NCBI GenBank assembly: GCA_008973525.1
Contig: WACJ01000309.1
Location: forward strand, 329,062-393,061
Reading direction: 5' to 3'
Source: Stenopsyche tienmushanensis
Taxonomy: Eukaryota > Arthropoda > Insecta > Trichoptera > Stenopsychidae
Length of the DNA stretch: 64,000 nucleotides
This document shows, piece by piece, positions 22,594 to 34,196 of this stretch. The notes beneath the pieces are model-generated. The model did not search any database, was not told the DNA's origin, and saw nothing but the letters and a program-made list of their open reading frames with translations. Every line of letters starts with the position of its first letter. Position 1 is the first letter of the stretch. The translations under genes and the position numbers were made by a program.

Positions 22594-25500
22594 TTATATA
22601 AGCAATTCATTGACTGTAAATGGAGGCAAATGGTCGACGGTTCTTCTGAAATCATTGATATCACAGCACATAACATAGCCCAATCCGATGTCGTCAATCC
22701 TCCAGGGAAGCCAGCTGAAACGGCTGTCATTGAGGCAGACATCTGTACAGAATGCCAGTTCTCTGGCCTCCTCGAGGGTCACATGAGGATTGTTCATGCC
22801 CAAATATACAATGCCTCTGTTGGTGCTCGGTTCGTGTACGACCTGCAATTTATATTAAAGGAAGCGATGAAAAACTACTAGCATTTCCTTAGCGAAATTT
22901 GAAAATTAGAAATGCATACCTTGTAAAACCAGAGGGGCACTGGAAGTTTTCTGTCGGACGGGCTGAGATGGATTTCTCTCAGTGTGCCAAATTCATCTCT
23001 CAATTTCATAATTTCCCAAGTTCCAGTATAAATTCTTGTTCTGTATCCTTGAGTACCAATTCTGTTGCGAAGGTTCTAAAAAACATTTTTTTATATTCCC
23101 AAATAGTTTGAATGAAATAAATATAAAGCCCGCCAGACCAAATGTTAACATCGTCGCTGCATTGTAACTGTGTGTGTGTTTGTGAAACTTCAAGCGGTAA
23201 TTGGTCAGAAAGAGGGAGAGTCGTTTGTAGTGTCTGTGTCCATTGCATGTATAATAGAGACGTTACGCGCATGTGCCACGCCGCCTCTACTGTGTATGTG
23301 TGTGTGTTTATACACAGCTTAATGCAACCATTATATCAATAGCATGACTATTTTATTATATATTACACAGTGTAATCTTTTAGCTAACAATTTCAGTTAA
23401 TAAATTAAATAAAAGTAATGCATAAAAACAACTTTTCTTGGGAGAGATGATTCACTTCTACTATGCGAGTCTCTGTATTTCTTCTTTTTTTTTGTTGAAT
23501 GTCAGTTTATTTTACTATTTACAAAACAGTAATTTTGTGCTTTGACATTGATATACCACGTCGTTCCGGGTGAATATTCCACGATGCTCACCCATAAAAC
23601 CCCCGGGGGGAAAGAGAGCCAATCCTATACCCATGGGCAACGGTTGAACTCCTGGGGTAATGATGTGGAGTACAGGTACGCGAAAGTAGCCTCGTCGATT
23701 TGCTCATCAAACGCAACTGAGGTATCCCAGCTAACATGAGTTGGGTACGCTGGACACCCTGTGCTGCGTACCCGTAAAGGAGTGTGAGGAACAGCCGATT
23801 ACAGTAGTTGGTAGATACTATATCAAAGGCTCACCACTATCCTCAACAGCCTAGGCATACAGGGGAGAACAGTTTTAGGCTATTCGAACGGCAACTTGTC
23901 TTCGTGGCTAAGTACTACAAATGACCGAACCATTACGAGTACCATGGGGAAGGGTTAGCTCCTGCAGTCCGTCACCTGCTGCAGCCCCCTTCAAACTTTG
24001 AATTGAACTCGTGGTGGCAGTGAATCCGCAGTAGTATTCCTTTGAAATTAGTTTAACCTTTGTCCTTCCTCCTCCATCGCACCCTCAGATGCACTTAGTC
24101 TGAAGCTGGTCTTTCTGCGGAAACTTCGCCTCCTCTGGACCAGTGGAAGACATTCTCTGTTTGCAGCAGCGCAGGAAATGGAATCGACATTAAAATGATC
24201 CCCCAATCTAGGCAGTCGCTGTCTGTCGTCTGTCATACCCACATCTCTTCCCCCTTCAATGCTGCTCAAAACGATGCAAAAATTCACGCGCGGCAGTCAT
24301 GCGATTTTGATGGTGCTTCGGTACTCTGAGCATCCATCTCGCGCAAAACTTCTTGTAACTAAGTTTTTTCGACACAATGCAACCAAGGTGACTTCGAGGA
24401 ATGTCAGCAAAATCTTCCTTAAGGTTGCTAAGCATCCCAAGGCGGTCATTTCGTGCATGTTCTTCAATTTTGGTATTAGAAATCACTGATGGTCTCCCAT
24501 TCCTTGCTCCATCGTATCAACCTAACCTACTTCGTGGCACCTTGGTATCGTTTCGCAAAGTCTAAAAAACAGATGATCACGCGGATTTTGTACGGATGGA
24601 AGATGGCGGGAGCGCGTATTTACGAAGAGATTACCTTCCCACACAGCCTGATAAGCCCTGTAGATTTGAATTTAAAATATTCATACCAGTTCAAGTGTAG
24701 CCCAATTTCCTCCATTGAATGGTTGCCACTGGGGTGCGCAGTTTAAGAAAGTGAACGTAGAACGTTGTGGTGGGGACAATACAAAATCCGTCTTTGCTGC
24801 AAGATGTCCACGAGCCATGAAGAAAGTAGCATTTACATAGACATCAGCCAATTGTGACCCAACAATGGATGCAATAGCTGCCTTCTGGGAGACCTGGGTA
24901 TAAAGTGTATTGACAGCCATGCCAGGAAACCATATACCCTCTGTAGGACACAAATATAAATTATAACAAATGTATGCATTAATTTAAAATTTATTAATGA
25001 ATAACTTACGTTCCCAACTCGGTCTTGCCACGCCGGATTGCCACCGTATATTTTCTGGAGTTTGGTCATATTCGACATAGAAAACTGAAGCAGCATCTTC
25101 GTCAAAGCAGCTCGAAAGAGTGTCATAACGAGTGCCGAGACCATTCACTCCAATTGTAATATGTGAACCACGTCCTTCGATGCAGTTCCCTGTGCGTCCT
25201 TCCAACCATGGAGAATGTCTGCTGCATTCTATACTTCCAAGTAACACTTGAGCAGAAAGCCAACCAGGACCAGAAAAAAGTACACCAGATTCGCATACTA
25301 CAGACTGAATAATCAAATAATTGTATATAATATTAAATTCAATTGAATAGTTTTGGTCAAGAAGGATATTTTTGAAGCATTAACATACTGCTGAAGCTAC
25401 ATTTTGAGTAGAAAAATCATTGAGCAATTGATTATTATCTCCTTCGCAGGCTAAAATCATGGATTCTCCAGCTGTGAATTGAATTGTTTCTGAATTTCCA

Positions 25501-25904
25501 AAAGGCTCTTTCAATTTCCCATCGGATATAAAAGCAGGCTGTGGTTCTGTCAAACTATTGATGGGAACTACGCAGGCAGCTATATAAAACATTCAATATA
25601 CATGATTAAAATGATCAATTTAAGAAACAGAATTGACACGAACCAATTAAAAATTACATTCTTTCATTTGGATGGCCTCTTTGGGATTTGCACCAAATTG
25701 AGCGCTCCCATAAAATTCCAAATAGTCATCGAATTCATCTTCGGAAAGTTGAAAAACCAACTCATCAGGTCGTGGTAAATCTTTGAAATTTGACCAATTC
25801 AAGCCCCATAATCTTAATTTACTCGAGAAGTCGTTTTCTGGTCGACCATTGACCAGGATGGTCAAAGCCAAGCCAATGAAAATTATTTTCATCATTTTAC
25901 TCAT
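22594..25904 (-). CDS. dsRNase-type DNA/RNA non-specific endonuclease B
   Basis: Second paralog of the secreted nuclease family. Coding exons in gene order: 25904-25658, 25579-25389, 25304-25010, 24940-24687, 23075-22920, 22842-22594; 463 residues in uninterrupted frame. The signal peptide is MMKIIFIGLALTILVNG; translation could begin at the first Met (MSKMM) or three codons later, where the length equals gene C. The catalytic motif is MARGHLAAKTDF with His290 (287 from the second Met), then FLNCAPQWQPFNGGNW. The C-terminal block is GMNNPHVTLEEARELAFCTDVC...CCDINDFRRTVDHLPPFTVNELLI. All canonical family residues visible in C are retained, so it is probably active. Intron 4 is enlarged to 1.6 kb by mobile-element insertions. 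A 5' UTR intron (donor next to 25977, acceptor next to 25909) matches the family pattern. Confidence 0.92.
23690..24060 (-). mobile_element. LINE 3' UTR fragment in dsRNase B intron 4
   Basis: The block running from CCCAGCTAACATGAGTTGGG (23739) to the GGCAGTGAATCCGC region is the reverse complement of 28190-28480, the 3' UTR of a plus-strand R1-like LINE. It is therefore a minus-strand, heavily 5'-truncated copy of that LINE family, in the same direction as the host gene. Confidence 0.7.
24230..24640 (-). pseudogene. mariner transposase N-terminal remnant in dsRNase B intron 4
   Basis: Minus strand reads EEHARNDRLGMLSNLKEDFADIP and SKKLSYKKFCARWM, the same family as the inverted pair at 32840-33342 and 34197-34715. 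It covers the HTH-to-linker part only, with frameshifts. Confidence 0.8.
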
Positions 25905-25908
25905 TCAT

Positions 25909-25980
25909 TCTAAAATATTGCAATATTTTTTAATTCAGAAAAATGAATCAACATACGAACAATGATTATGACTTACCATT
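25909..25980 (-). promoter_or_regulatory. dsRNase B 5' UTR intron
   Basis: Minus-strand donor GTAAGT (25976-25971) and acceptor ATTTTAG immediately before AATGAATG, mirroring the leader introns of A and C. Confidence 0.5.
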
Positions 25981-25999
25981 TGAAATGCGAAAAAACAAA

Positions 26000-26500
26000 T
26001 AGTTGTTTTTCTAACGAGCAAGGGAATGACGTTCGTTTCCGTTGATAATATCAAGATTGATCTCACTCTTCAACAAAATCAATTGTTTAATCTCTGATTG
26101 AATAAGGCTACCCATTTTTTCCACATAATCATCATTCGATCACTGGCTGAAATTTGTTATTACAAAAAATAAGCATCAATTTATCTTCAAAACATGAATA
26201 ATTCAATAGATTTTAGCCGATTCAATAGAGTAACCCTTTCTATTCAGGGCATTTTTAGCGAGCAGGCGATTCAATGACCAGTTTAGTATCCACATTAATC
26301 ATAAATTGTATAGAATAGTTTTTGATTGAAGTTTGAAGATACTGTATTATTTAATATTTGTTTGGCAGCCATCAATTGTTAATTTATAAACATGGAGAAA
26401 ATTGGTCATCGTTATGTGATACAATACTTTTTTTAGAAAATGTCTCAGTCCAACCAATATCAAAACCGAGCTAGATTCTACTCTGGTGTATATTGAGCAA
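26000..26500. other. dsRNase B upstream region
   Basis: No exons recognised. The end of the stretch runs into a mariner fragment. Confidence 0.4.
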
Positions 26501-26706
26501 TGAGAATCGACATTGAGTGTAAATTTTGACATGAGAAAGCCGTGCGCAAGATGGGTGCCGCGTTTGCTCACAATGGAAAAAAACAACATCGTGAAAATGT
26601 TTCAATCGAGTGTTTGGCAAGGATTCACAGCAATAAAGACGAGTTTTTGCATCAATTCATAAACATGGATGAGACATGGGTCCATCGCTTCCCACACGAG
26701 ATAAAG
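26500..26706 (+). pseudogene. mariner transposase remnant with first catalytic Asp
   Basis: Reads RKPCARWVPRLLT and, in a shifted frame, NMDETWVHRF before a stop; MDETW carries the first Asp of the mariner DD34D triad. Internal frame breaks show it is dead. Confidence 0.7.
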
Positions 26707-26999
26707 TAATAACGATAGACGACAGACAGCGACTAACGAGCTTGGAGGGTCTATAATACGACCTTATTGCCTGCGCTGCTGTCTGTTCCAGGTTACCCCG
26801 GACTAGCCACACAGAGAGGATCTTCCGCTGATCTTTAACTCTACGGGAAACCGAACACCTCTTTTGCTTTTGCAGAGGAGGCGAGGTTTCTACTGGAAAA
26901 CCAGGGTAGCCAGAAAACACGGTCAACTGTGCTACCGCTTTACCCAGGTCCTCACTGGGCACAATTGTTTTGGTAGCTTTTTTTTCCTGTGGGAATCTT

Positions 27000-27650
27000 G
27001 CATAAGACACCCTGGGTTTAACGCCAGGTCTTGTTTCTTGTCTTGTCTCTCAGCCGCTCTGCGCCTCTCTCTCTCACACACTGCCCTCTTTGGCGCTCAG
27101 AACTTCTTCAACGTACTCGCGCCAAAGGTCCCAGTTCTTTTTGCTTGCCATCATGCTGTGGACCATGTTGGCAACGTTGAGCTCGGCTACCCCGAGTGCT
27201 TGTTTCTGCGTGTTTTTCTGGAGTGTCCAAGCCTCACAGTCAGTGATAGTGTATTTGGCATCGTAGATCTCCGCTTGGCAGTGGTGGCACGCTGCGGATG
27301 CTTCCTTGCAAAATCCGCTTCAGGTACCTACCGAAACATCCTTGTCCAGTGAACACCTGAGTTAAGCGGTAGGTGGTTTCACCGTGTCATCTACCGGCCT
27401 ACCTCCGGGATAAATCGATGGGTTCATCTTCCCTTACTGGACTGATCTCATCTCTGCTGCCAGGCTTCCTTCAGTTTCTGGTCGTGCTCGTTGTGTTTTT
27501 TGGGATCCAAGACCCTCTTCTTTGTTTGGAGGTCCAGCAATCACGAGCACCGCTTCTTCAGATACTATTCTGTATGCTGTGGTGACTCTGAGCGCTCCCT
27601 GTCGTTGGACTCTTGCCAGCTTCTTTCTGTAGGTGGGCCCCAGCACTTAT
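27000..27650 (-). pseudogene. R1-like LINE ORF2 3' part
   Basis: Minus strand reads LARVQRQGALRVTTAYRIVS then EEAVLVIAG, the segment after the reverse transcriptase in R1/jockey-type LINEs. After a broken linker come ACHHCQAEIYDAKYTITDCE and ASKKNWDLWREYVEEVLSAK. The 3' UTR holds GCATAAGACACCCTGGG as at 8850. Same family as the copy in PAICS intron 8. The long plus-strand frame over the same bases is its shadow. Confidence 0.8.
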
Positions 27651-27699
27651 CCCTGCAGGACGCCCATCTCCAATTTCCTTCGTCGTATTAGTCTCGTTG

Positions 27700-28495
27700 T
27701 GATGGATACATCGGTCTCTGAAGTAGTCGTTGACGAGCTCGACAGCGATTATTTTGGTAGCTACCTACACAAAATAGGCAAAGAGACCGGTCTGGAATGC
27801 CACCACTGTTGAGCGGAGTATGACAATGCCGCATCCACGACATTGGCCTACCCAGCATGAAGCGCCGAAAGGGACATTCTACGGGAGGAGCTGGGAGTCA
27901 GCTTGCTCTCTCCTAACAACATGGTGACTTCATAGTTGACGGATGCTAGAGCATGGAATGCGTGGTGTAAATACATGACATGCGCTATGCAGCAGAAGAA
28001 GAATGCTAAACGTACAAGACAACGAACAATAGAAGCATCTTCCTAACTGACACACCGGTGACATCCAGGAGAACAAAGAACATGCAGGAGGACCCGGGAC
28101 CTTCTTACGAAAAAAAATTTAACGTACACCTGAAGATGCGTTGGAGGAAGAAAGACAAGGTTATGCTAAGTCTAAAGGAACTACTAACGCGGGGGGTTAC
28201 TGCCACCACAAGTCCAACCTCAGTTTGAAGGGGGCTGCAGTAGATGACGGACTGCAGGGGCTCTCCCTTTCCCATGGTACTCGTACCGGTTCGTTCATTT
28301 GTAGTACCTAGCTACGGAGACAAGTCGTTCTCCCCTGTATGCACTAGGCTGTTGAGGATAGTGGAGATGCCTTTGACATAATCTTCACCAACCACTGTAA
28401 TCGGCTGTTCCACACACCCCTTTGTGGGTGCGCAGCACAGAGTGACCTTTGCACCCAACTCATGTTAGCTGGGCTACTCTAGCTTGATGATGATT
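27700..28495 (+). pseudogene. R1-like LINE C-terminus and 3' UTR, opposite orientation
   Basis: Plus strand reads SYLHKIGKETGLECHHC, AERDILREELGVSLLSPNNM and ARAWNAWCKYMTCAMQQKK, a C-terminal knuckle and helix like the preceding element but from a different LINE lineage. A roughly 400 bp 3' UTR follows and ends in a TTGATGATGATTGATGA tail. It abuts the minus-strand LINE tail to tail or by nesting. Confidence 0.75.
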
Positions 28496-28509
28496 GATGA
28501 ATTTCGCGA

Positions 28510-29210
28510 AACCGCGAATTTAAATTAAATATATGTGACATCCGAACAAAAAAACAATCAATGTTATGATCGATTTAAAACAGATGATAATCGTCACATA
28601 TCTGATTGAGCCAATATTTCATATTTAATCATAACATAAATGACCGGTTGATTGTTTATTGGAAGCGTCTATTGTGTGATAAGTTCAATCTGATATACAT
28701 TTATAGAATCTAAGGTCTAATGCCTAATAATAATTTTTTTCTGATATCTCTCATGTATAAAATCCGTGTATTTATCTGTATGTAATTGTTTGCTGCGAAT
28801 CGGTTTTGTTCATTTTTTCGATATTTCAACGTCTATATATCGCCATGCTGCAGTTTTGGTGAAAATTTCTCGCAAAGATAGAACGTTGCTTTGCACTCAA
28901 ATATTTTTCACTTCTCGTGTTACAGTAGCAGTGATGAAACAGATTTTCGATCCAATACATCTTCTCCAATGGTCCACTATGGGAAGTTGTTACCAATAAT
29001 AATGATTATAGTCCAAATATGCAATTTTCTGTTAGTCAAAAATCATTTTTTTTTTCAAACGACCGCAAAGGATTAATACATTTATTGGAAGAATATGAAT
29101 GTTGAAGGGTTGATACATAAATACTTTTGTATTAATATGTTATTTAATAGAAAATTAATATTCATAGCAATGGTTTACAAATTGCGCATTGTTATATTTT
29201 AAGTACAGGA
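28510..29210. other. Intergenic stretch 3' of dsRNase C
   Basis: AT-rich. The last 70 bp (from about 29150) resembles the 3' flank of gene A around 16520-16590, so it is part of the A/C duplication. Nothing else recognised. Confidence 0.5.
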
Positions 29211-29223
29211 TCTGTCGGATTCT

Positions 29224-30982
29224 TTAGATGAGTAATCCGTTGACGGTGAACGCAGGCAAGTGGTTAACAGTTCTTCTGAAATCGTTGACATCACAGCACA
29301 TAACATAGCCCATTCCGATGTTATCGATTCTCCAGTTTAGCCAGCTGAAACGACTATCGTTGAGGCAGACATCTGTACAGAATCGCAAATTCCTCGCTTC
29401 CGCAAGAGTTACATGGGGATTGTTCAATCCCAAGTAGACGATTCCCCTGTTGGTAGTTGGCTCATGGATGACCTATACATAATTTGAATTGAATGAAACT
29501 GCACACTATCCTATGGAAGAATTCGATTCAGATCTAAGTTATACCTTGTAGTACCAAAGTGGTACTGGGATCTTTCTGTCGGATGGACTAAGATGAATGT
29601 CTCTCAATGTTCCTGTTCCGTCCCTCAATCTCAAAATATTCCATGTGCCGGTATACATTCGGGTTCTGTATCCCATACTGCCGATTCTTGCACGCAGGGT
29701 CTAAGCCAAGCAATTTGTTGTTGTAGAATAGATACAAATATTTTACATAACATGGATATAAATCTATATATTATAACAACCTGTTCGAGTGTGTTCCAGT
29801 TTCCTCCATTGAATGGCTGCCATTGAGGAGCAGCATTGATGAAAGTAAATGTTGCACGTTGCGATGGAGATAATACGAATTCTGACTTTGCTGCAAGATG
29901 TCCACGAGCCAAGAAATAAGTGCTGTTGACGTAGACATCAGCAAGTGCACTACCAACAATGGATGCAATTGCATTCTTCTGAGAAACTTGGGTGTAAAGT
30001 GAGTCTACATTCAAGCCAGGATACCATGCACCCTCTGCACAATATAAAAATAGATTTGTAATAATTTCCAGTGTTTTAAAAACATTTATATTTTAATCAG
30101 TATATCTTACGCTGGAAGCTGGGTCTGGCTACATTAGTTTGAGATACTGCGTTTTCTGGCGTCTGATCATAGACTACGTAGAATACTTCAGCGCGTTGCT
30201 CATGGAAACAACTTGTTAGGATGTCATAGCGAGTACCAGTAGCTTGAACACCGACAGCGATCTGTGAACCACCTTGGAGACAAGTACCAGCACGAGCTTC
30301 CAACCATGGACTGTGACTTCTGCATTGGACACTTCCGAGTGTTACTTGGCCGGAAAGCCATCCGGGACCGGTAAATGCATTACCAGATTGGCACACCAGT
30401 GCCTGGATAAACAAATCGCTTTCGTGATCGAATTCAATGCTGATAAATCAATGGGATCAGAAGAAGAAACTTACCCCAGAAGCAGTGCTTTGTGTGGTAG
30501 AACCATGAGTCAAAACATTATTACTTCCTGAACAAGCGGCGGTTGTTGATTCTGCAGCATTGAATTGAAGGGTGCCAGAATTTCCAGTTGGACCTTTCAA
30601 TCTTCCTCCTGATACATAAACAGGCTGTGGCTCTGTCAAACTGCTGATGGGAACGGTGCATGCAGCTATTTAAATAGAGATAAATCCTTCTTCATCATCG
30701 ACATATTCAGAATCATAATGAAACTATGCAATGTAACTTACATCTCTGCATTCGTCCAGCAGCTTGATCAGCTGTTCGTTGTTGAGCTTCAATGTAGAAA
30801 TCCAGATAGTCTTCAAATTCTTCCTCGTTCAATTGGAAAACTAATTCGTCAGGTCTGGGCAAACTAGCAAAATCCACATTATTCGCATCTACACCCCAGG
30901 CTCGAATCTTATTCAAAAATCCAGTCGAACGCCCATTGACAAGAGCAGTGCATGCCAAAATCACAAAAAGAAATTTCAGCAT
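29224..30982 (-). CDS. dsRNase-type DNA/RNA non-specific endonuclease C
   Basis: Third paralog and the cleanest family member. Coding exons in gene order: 30982-30742, 30665-30475, 30402-30111, 30034-29781, 29700-29545, 29472-29224; 460 residues in frame. Signal peptide MLKFLFVILACTALVNG. A region rich in Ser/Thr/Gly (EPQPVYVSGGRLKGPTGNSG) precedes the nuclease domain. The catalytic motif LARGHLAAKSEF has His287, followed by FINAAPQWQPFNGGNW and a Cys-containing C-terminal block GLNNPHVTLAEARNLRFCTD. The family cleaves RNA and DNA with a bound divalent metal; insect members degrade ingested double-stranded RNA in gut lumen or saliva. That role is inferred from family, not seen here. Exon phases are identical to A and B. 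The start is the Met opening the signal peptide; an upstream in-frame Met lies within the leader. Confidence 0.94.
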
Positions 30983-31200
30983 CAGTGGATTCCTTGATAC
31001 AATTGCTGCAAGCCAAGAATAATGCTCAATCAAAGATCAGACAAAATAAATATAATACCATCGCCTCACGACCTACCTTCTTAAAGTTTCAAGTCAGGAA
31101 TGAAATGAGATGATTCCGCTCCACTTAAATTGGCCACACAAATATCACAAATCACGTCTCATTTATACCGATAGGATCAAGCAGCGATTTGCGATATCTA
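30983..31200 (-). promoter_or_regulatory. dsRNase C leader and putative promoter
   Basis: 5' UTR intron with donor GTAGGT (31075-31070) and acceptor GGCTTGCAG before 31005. A TATAAAT lies on the minus strand near 31170, about 90 bp upstream of the donor. The region is recognisably homologous to 18430-18530 upstream of gene A. Confidence 0.45.
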
Positions 31201-31553
31201 TAATCTGATTCTTATAGCTGATCAAGGGCACACCGAGAAACCATTACTCGATCACACATACTTTTTCGCACAAATTACATTAACAATACATCCATCGACA
31301 TGCGGTCATTGCTTCATTATCACGCGATCAGCTGAAACTACGGAAGATTTAAACTACAATTCAAAAATAGCACCAATAATCAGACACGGTCACGCCGCTT
31401 AATCGGGGCTATAACTGGAGATAAACGTGACCACGTATGTAATACAAGGATGAAAAATTCAATTCATGACAAAAATATTATATAAGCATTTAACCATACT
31501 TTGGCAATGCATGCCGGGATAATTTGATGTTATTAAATTTAAAAAGGAACATA

Positions 31554-31758
31554 CAATATGCGGCAGAGATACTTCCTTATTTGAAATGCGCACCCTAAAG
31601 CGACAGTTATTCCAAGAAGTATAGGATGGCACTCATTTGTAAGAGCGGTATCTAATGTTTTTTTATCGTATAAATTTAATAATGATCATGCAATGTATGT
31701 AGGGAGGATTGTGGTGTTATTAATTTTTAAAATAAGGTAGTTTCCCTGCCGCACCCTG
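31554..31758. mobile_element. 205-bp Tc1/mariner-type MITE
   Basis: The right end reads, reversed, CAGGGTGCGGCAGGGAAAC and the left CAATATGCGGCAGAGATAC; both are flanked by TA (31552-31553 and 31759-31760), the Tc1/mariner target duplication. No coding capacity. Same ends as 45208-45726 and 37212. Confidence 0.85.
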
Positions 31759-31764
31759 TATTAC

Positions 31765-32830
31765 GAATCAAGTGCTTCATAAGAGAACACGTAGTACAAG
31801 ATATAATAACGCAACAATATATCGTTGCTCAGCATTAAAAAGGTTAACGGACGTTTCTGCCTTGTTGATTAAAAAAGAAAAGCTGCGCTGCGTAAAGCTG
31901 AGGAAAGAAGAAACTTTGAATAGGTTTTTTTGCGAAACTACTTTTTTAAAGCTTACGGAAGTGCTCCCACACGCCCTAGATGTGCAGTCTTTACAAAATT
32001 TAACACACACGTGTACAAGAAACGTCATCATCGTATAGACTACAATTATCCAAAAATATTCAAAAGTATTATTTAATGAACAAAAAACTATAAAAAATGT
32101 TGATAAAAACACAAACTTTTTTCTAATCGCTCATTATTTTTTTATTTTATAATATATTTTTTTAATTATAAGTCAAACTATACACGATATTATACAAAGT
32201 AAAAATACAGTAAAATATTTTGCTGCAAATCATTTGTTCAGAACTTAAGACTTCCGTGGTGAAGAATGTCAACGCTCGCGACATACGTGGCTCAACCCAC
32301 TCCTATATTGTGTCATATTTCGAAAAATATTTTTATATTGAATTAAGATCGCCTAATCTACACTTTTCGCATAAAAATGTTAAAAAACCTTTCATTTTTA
32401 GGCCCAACAAGGCAAAAATCGGCGATCAATAATAAGGGAACACTTTGGAAGCAGTATCTTGAATGAAATTCTAAGCCCAATCCAAGCAATATTTCTATGA
32501 CATAAATGCCAAACTGCCAGAAAAGGCGTTTGAAGACATTTAAAAGTGCACGCTTACGTTTATGGCAATCACAGACGAAAAGATCTTATAAAAATTGATT
32601 CAAAACTAACGGTATCACAACAACGGTAAAATTCCGTATACATAAACCTAATGAATTATTTAAATTGTGATATCTGCGAACATTAACTTCGATATTGATA
32701 AATGGGTCAATGGATTTGGCATGAAGAAATATTTAGAAGCAATGATTATTTTGTTGGCCATTTTGTTCAGTCATGGTAAATTTTTCCGATGGGGAGGTCG
32801 TCGCGCGATCCCTTCCAGCTCCCGTTCGTG
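31765..32830. other. Gene-less AT-rich stretch
   Basis: Open frames at 31772-32112 (both strands) and 32220-32432 show no domain. No RNA gene seen. Confidence 0.4.
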
Positions 32831-32839
32831 CGAGATCCG

Positions 32840-33342
32840 CGCGGTTATCCGTTTTTTAACTTTGCAGAACAATATCGCCGTGAATATCCATTGGAAGCTT
32901 GTGAAAGTTTATGGTAGTGATGTGATGAGTCGACAACGAAAATGGGTTAGGTTGTTCAGAGAAGGCCGTACTGATATTCGCGACGAGACAAGCAGTGGAA
33001 GACCATCAGTGATTTCTGATGAGCTTGTGCAAAAAATTGAAGAACAAGTGCGAAATGATCGCCATATGACGCTTAACGACCTTTACGAATAATTTCCTGA
33101 TATTCCTCGAAGTCTTCTTGTTGATATTGTGTCGAAAAAATTTGCCTACAAGAAGTTGTGTGATCCATGGATGCCCAGAATGTTCACACTGAAGCACTGT
33201 GACCGCCGCGCGTGAATATTTGGATCGTTTTGTGCAGGAGGGAGAGGATTTTCTGGACTCTATCGTGACGAGGGATGAGCCGTAGGTGTTTCATTACACC
33301 CCAGAATCTAAAAGACAATCTAAATACAAGCATTTTTCGATC
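32840..33342 (+). pseudogene. mariner transposase N-terminal half (inverted repeat arm 1)
   Basis: Reads VIRFLTLQNNIAVNIHWKLV then GSDVMSRQRKWVRLFREGRT, RDETSSGRPSVISDELVQKI and, after a stop at TAA 33090, IPRSLLVDIVSKKFAYKKLC. This is the double helix-turn-helix and GRP linker of a mariner transposase, without the catalytic triad. Two stops and a frameshift make it non-functional. Confidence 0.88.
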
Positions 33343-33599
33343 CTACATAAATGTTGTAACCTTACTTTCTGGATATATACCCTCGTAATAATTCCACGAA
33401 AGCGTTTAGTACGAATTGAGCAGTTTTATTGTAAACAAAACTTGCGTTTTGGAAGAAATCTATCAAAAACCGATAGAAACAAGATGTGACTAGAGACCAA
33501 ATGATGATAATTAAAGAAAATTAAGCAAATCTGAACATACCTAGAATTTGAGTATCTCTGAATCACGCGATTAATATATAATTGATGCGTGAAAAAATT

Positions 33600-34020
33600 G
33601 ATGCGCTAATTAAAAAAATCAGATCTCAATTGGAAATCTTAATACGCCACAATAAAGTTTTATAAGTAACACCACAATAGAATGAAAATTTTCTTTGAAT
33701 CCTTATCACTCTTTCATAGTGATTCTTTAAAATCATAATGTGTCTTTGAAATAAACTGCATCAGATAACATTATTTACAAAGTGAACAAACTTTGCATAT
33801 TTACAGCATAAAAAAGATTAAATATCTGAAAATATTTTTTTTTCAAATGAAATGTTCATTAAAGATGACGTACTTTCTTTTGGGTGCTAGAGTTGTTTGT
33901 TTTATACCAAGAAATCAATTTTTTGTAGAGATTTTCAATGCTATTGATACGATCACATTTGCACCGACACATGTGACACGTGATTGTCAATACACATTCA
34001 GCAGATAAATCATTATGAAG
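33600..34020. repeat. Diverged third copy of the AT-rich duplicated flank
   Basis: Shares ordered blocks with 14590-14995 and 20226-20620 (AAAAAAATC(A/C)GATCT, the TTATCACT...GTGATTCTTT block, CATTAAAGATGACG). It forms the loop between the two inverted mariner arms. Confidence 0.6.
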
Positions 34021-34196
34021 AATGATCTTAATTCGAAATCTTCATACAATTGATACCAGATCATTAATTTAGATTGCAATAATAACGTGATACTACAAAT
34101 GGATATATAGAGTCTTCAAAAGGATATAATAATAAAGAAGACTTGAAATCTGACATCTTTCTGGATAGTATGCGCGATGCAGTTCTATTCCTTCGA

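Noticed and set aside
26864..27352. Longest open frame of the region (162 aa, plus strand)
   Set aside because: It lies antisense to an R1-like LINE C-terminus whose knuckle and helix motifs are readable on the minus strand; no domain in the plus translation.
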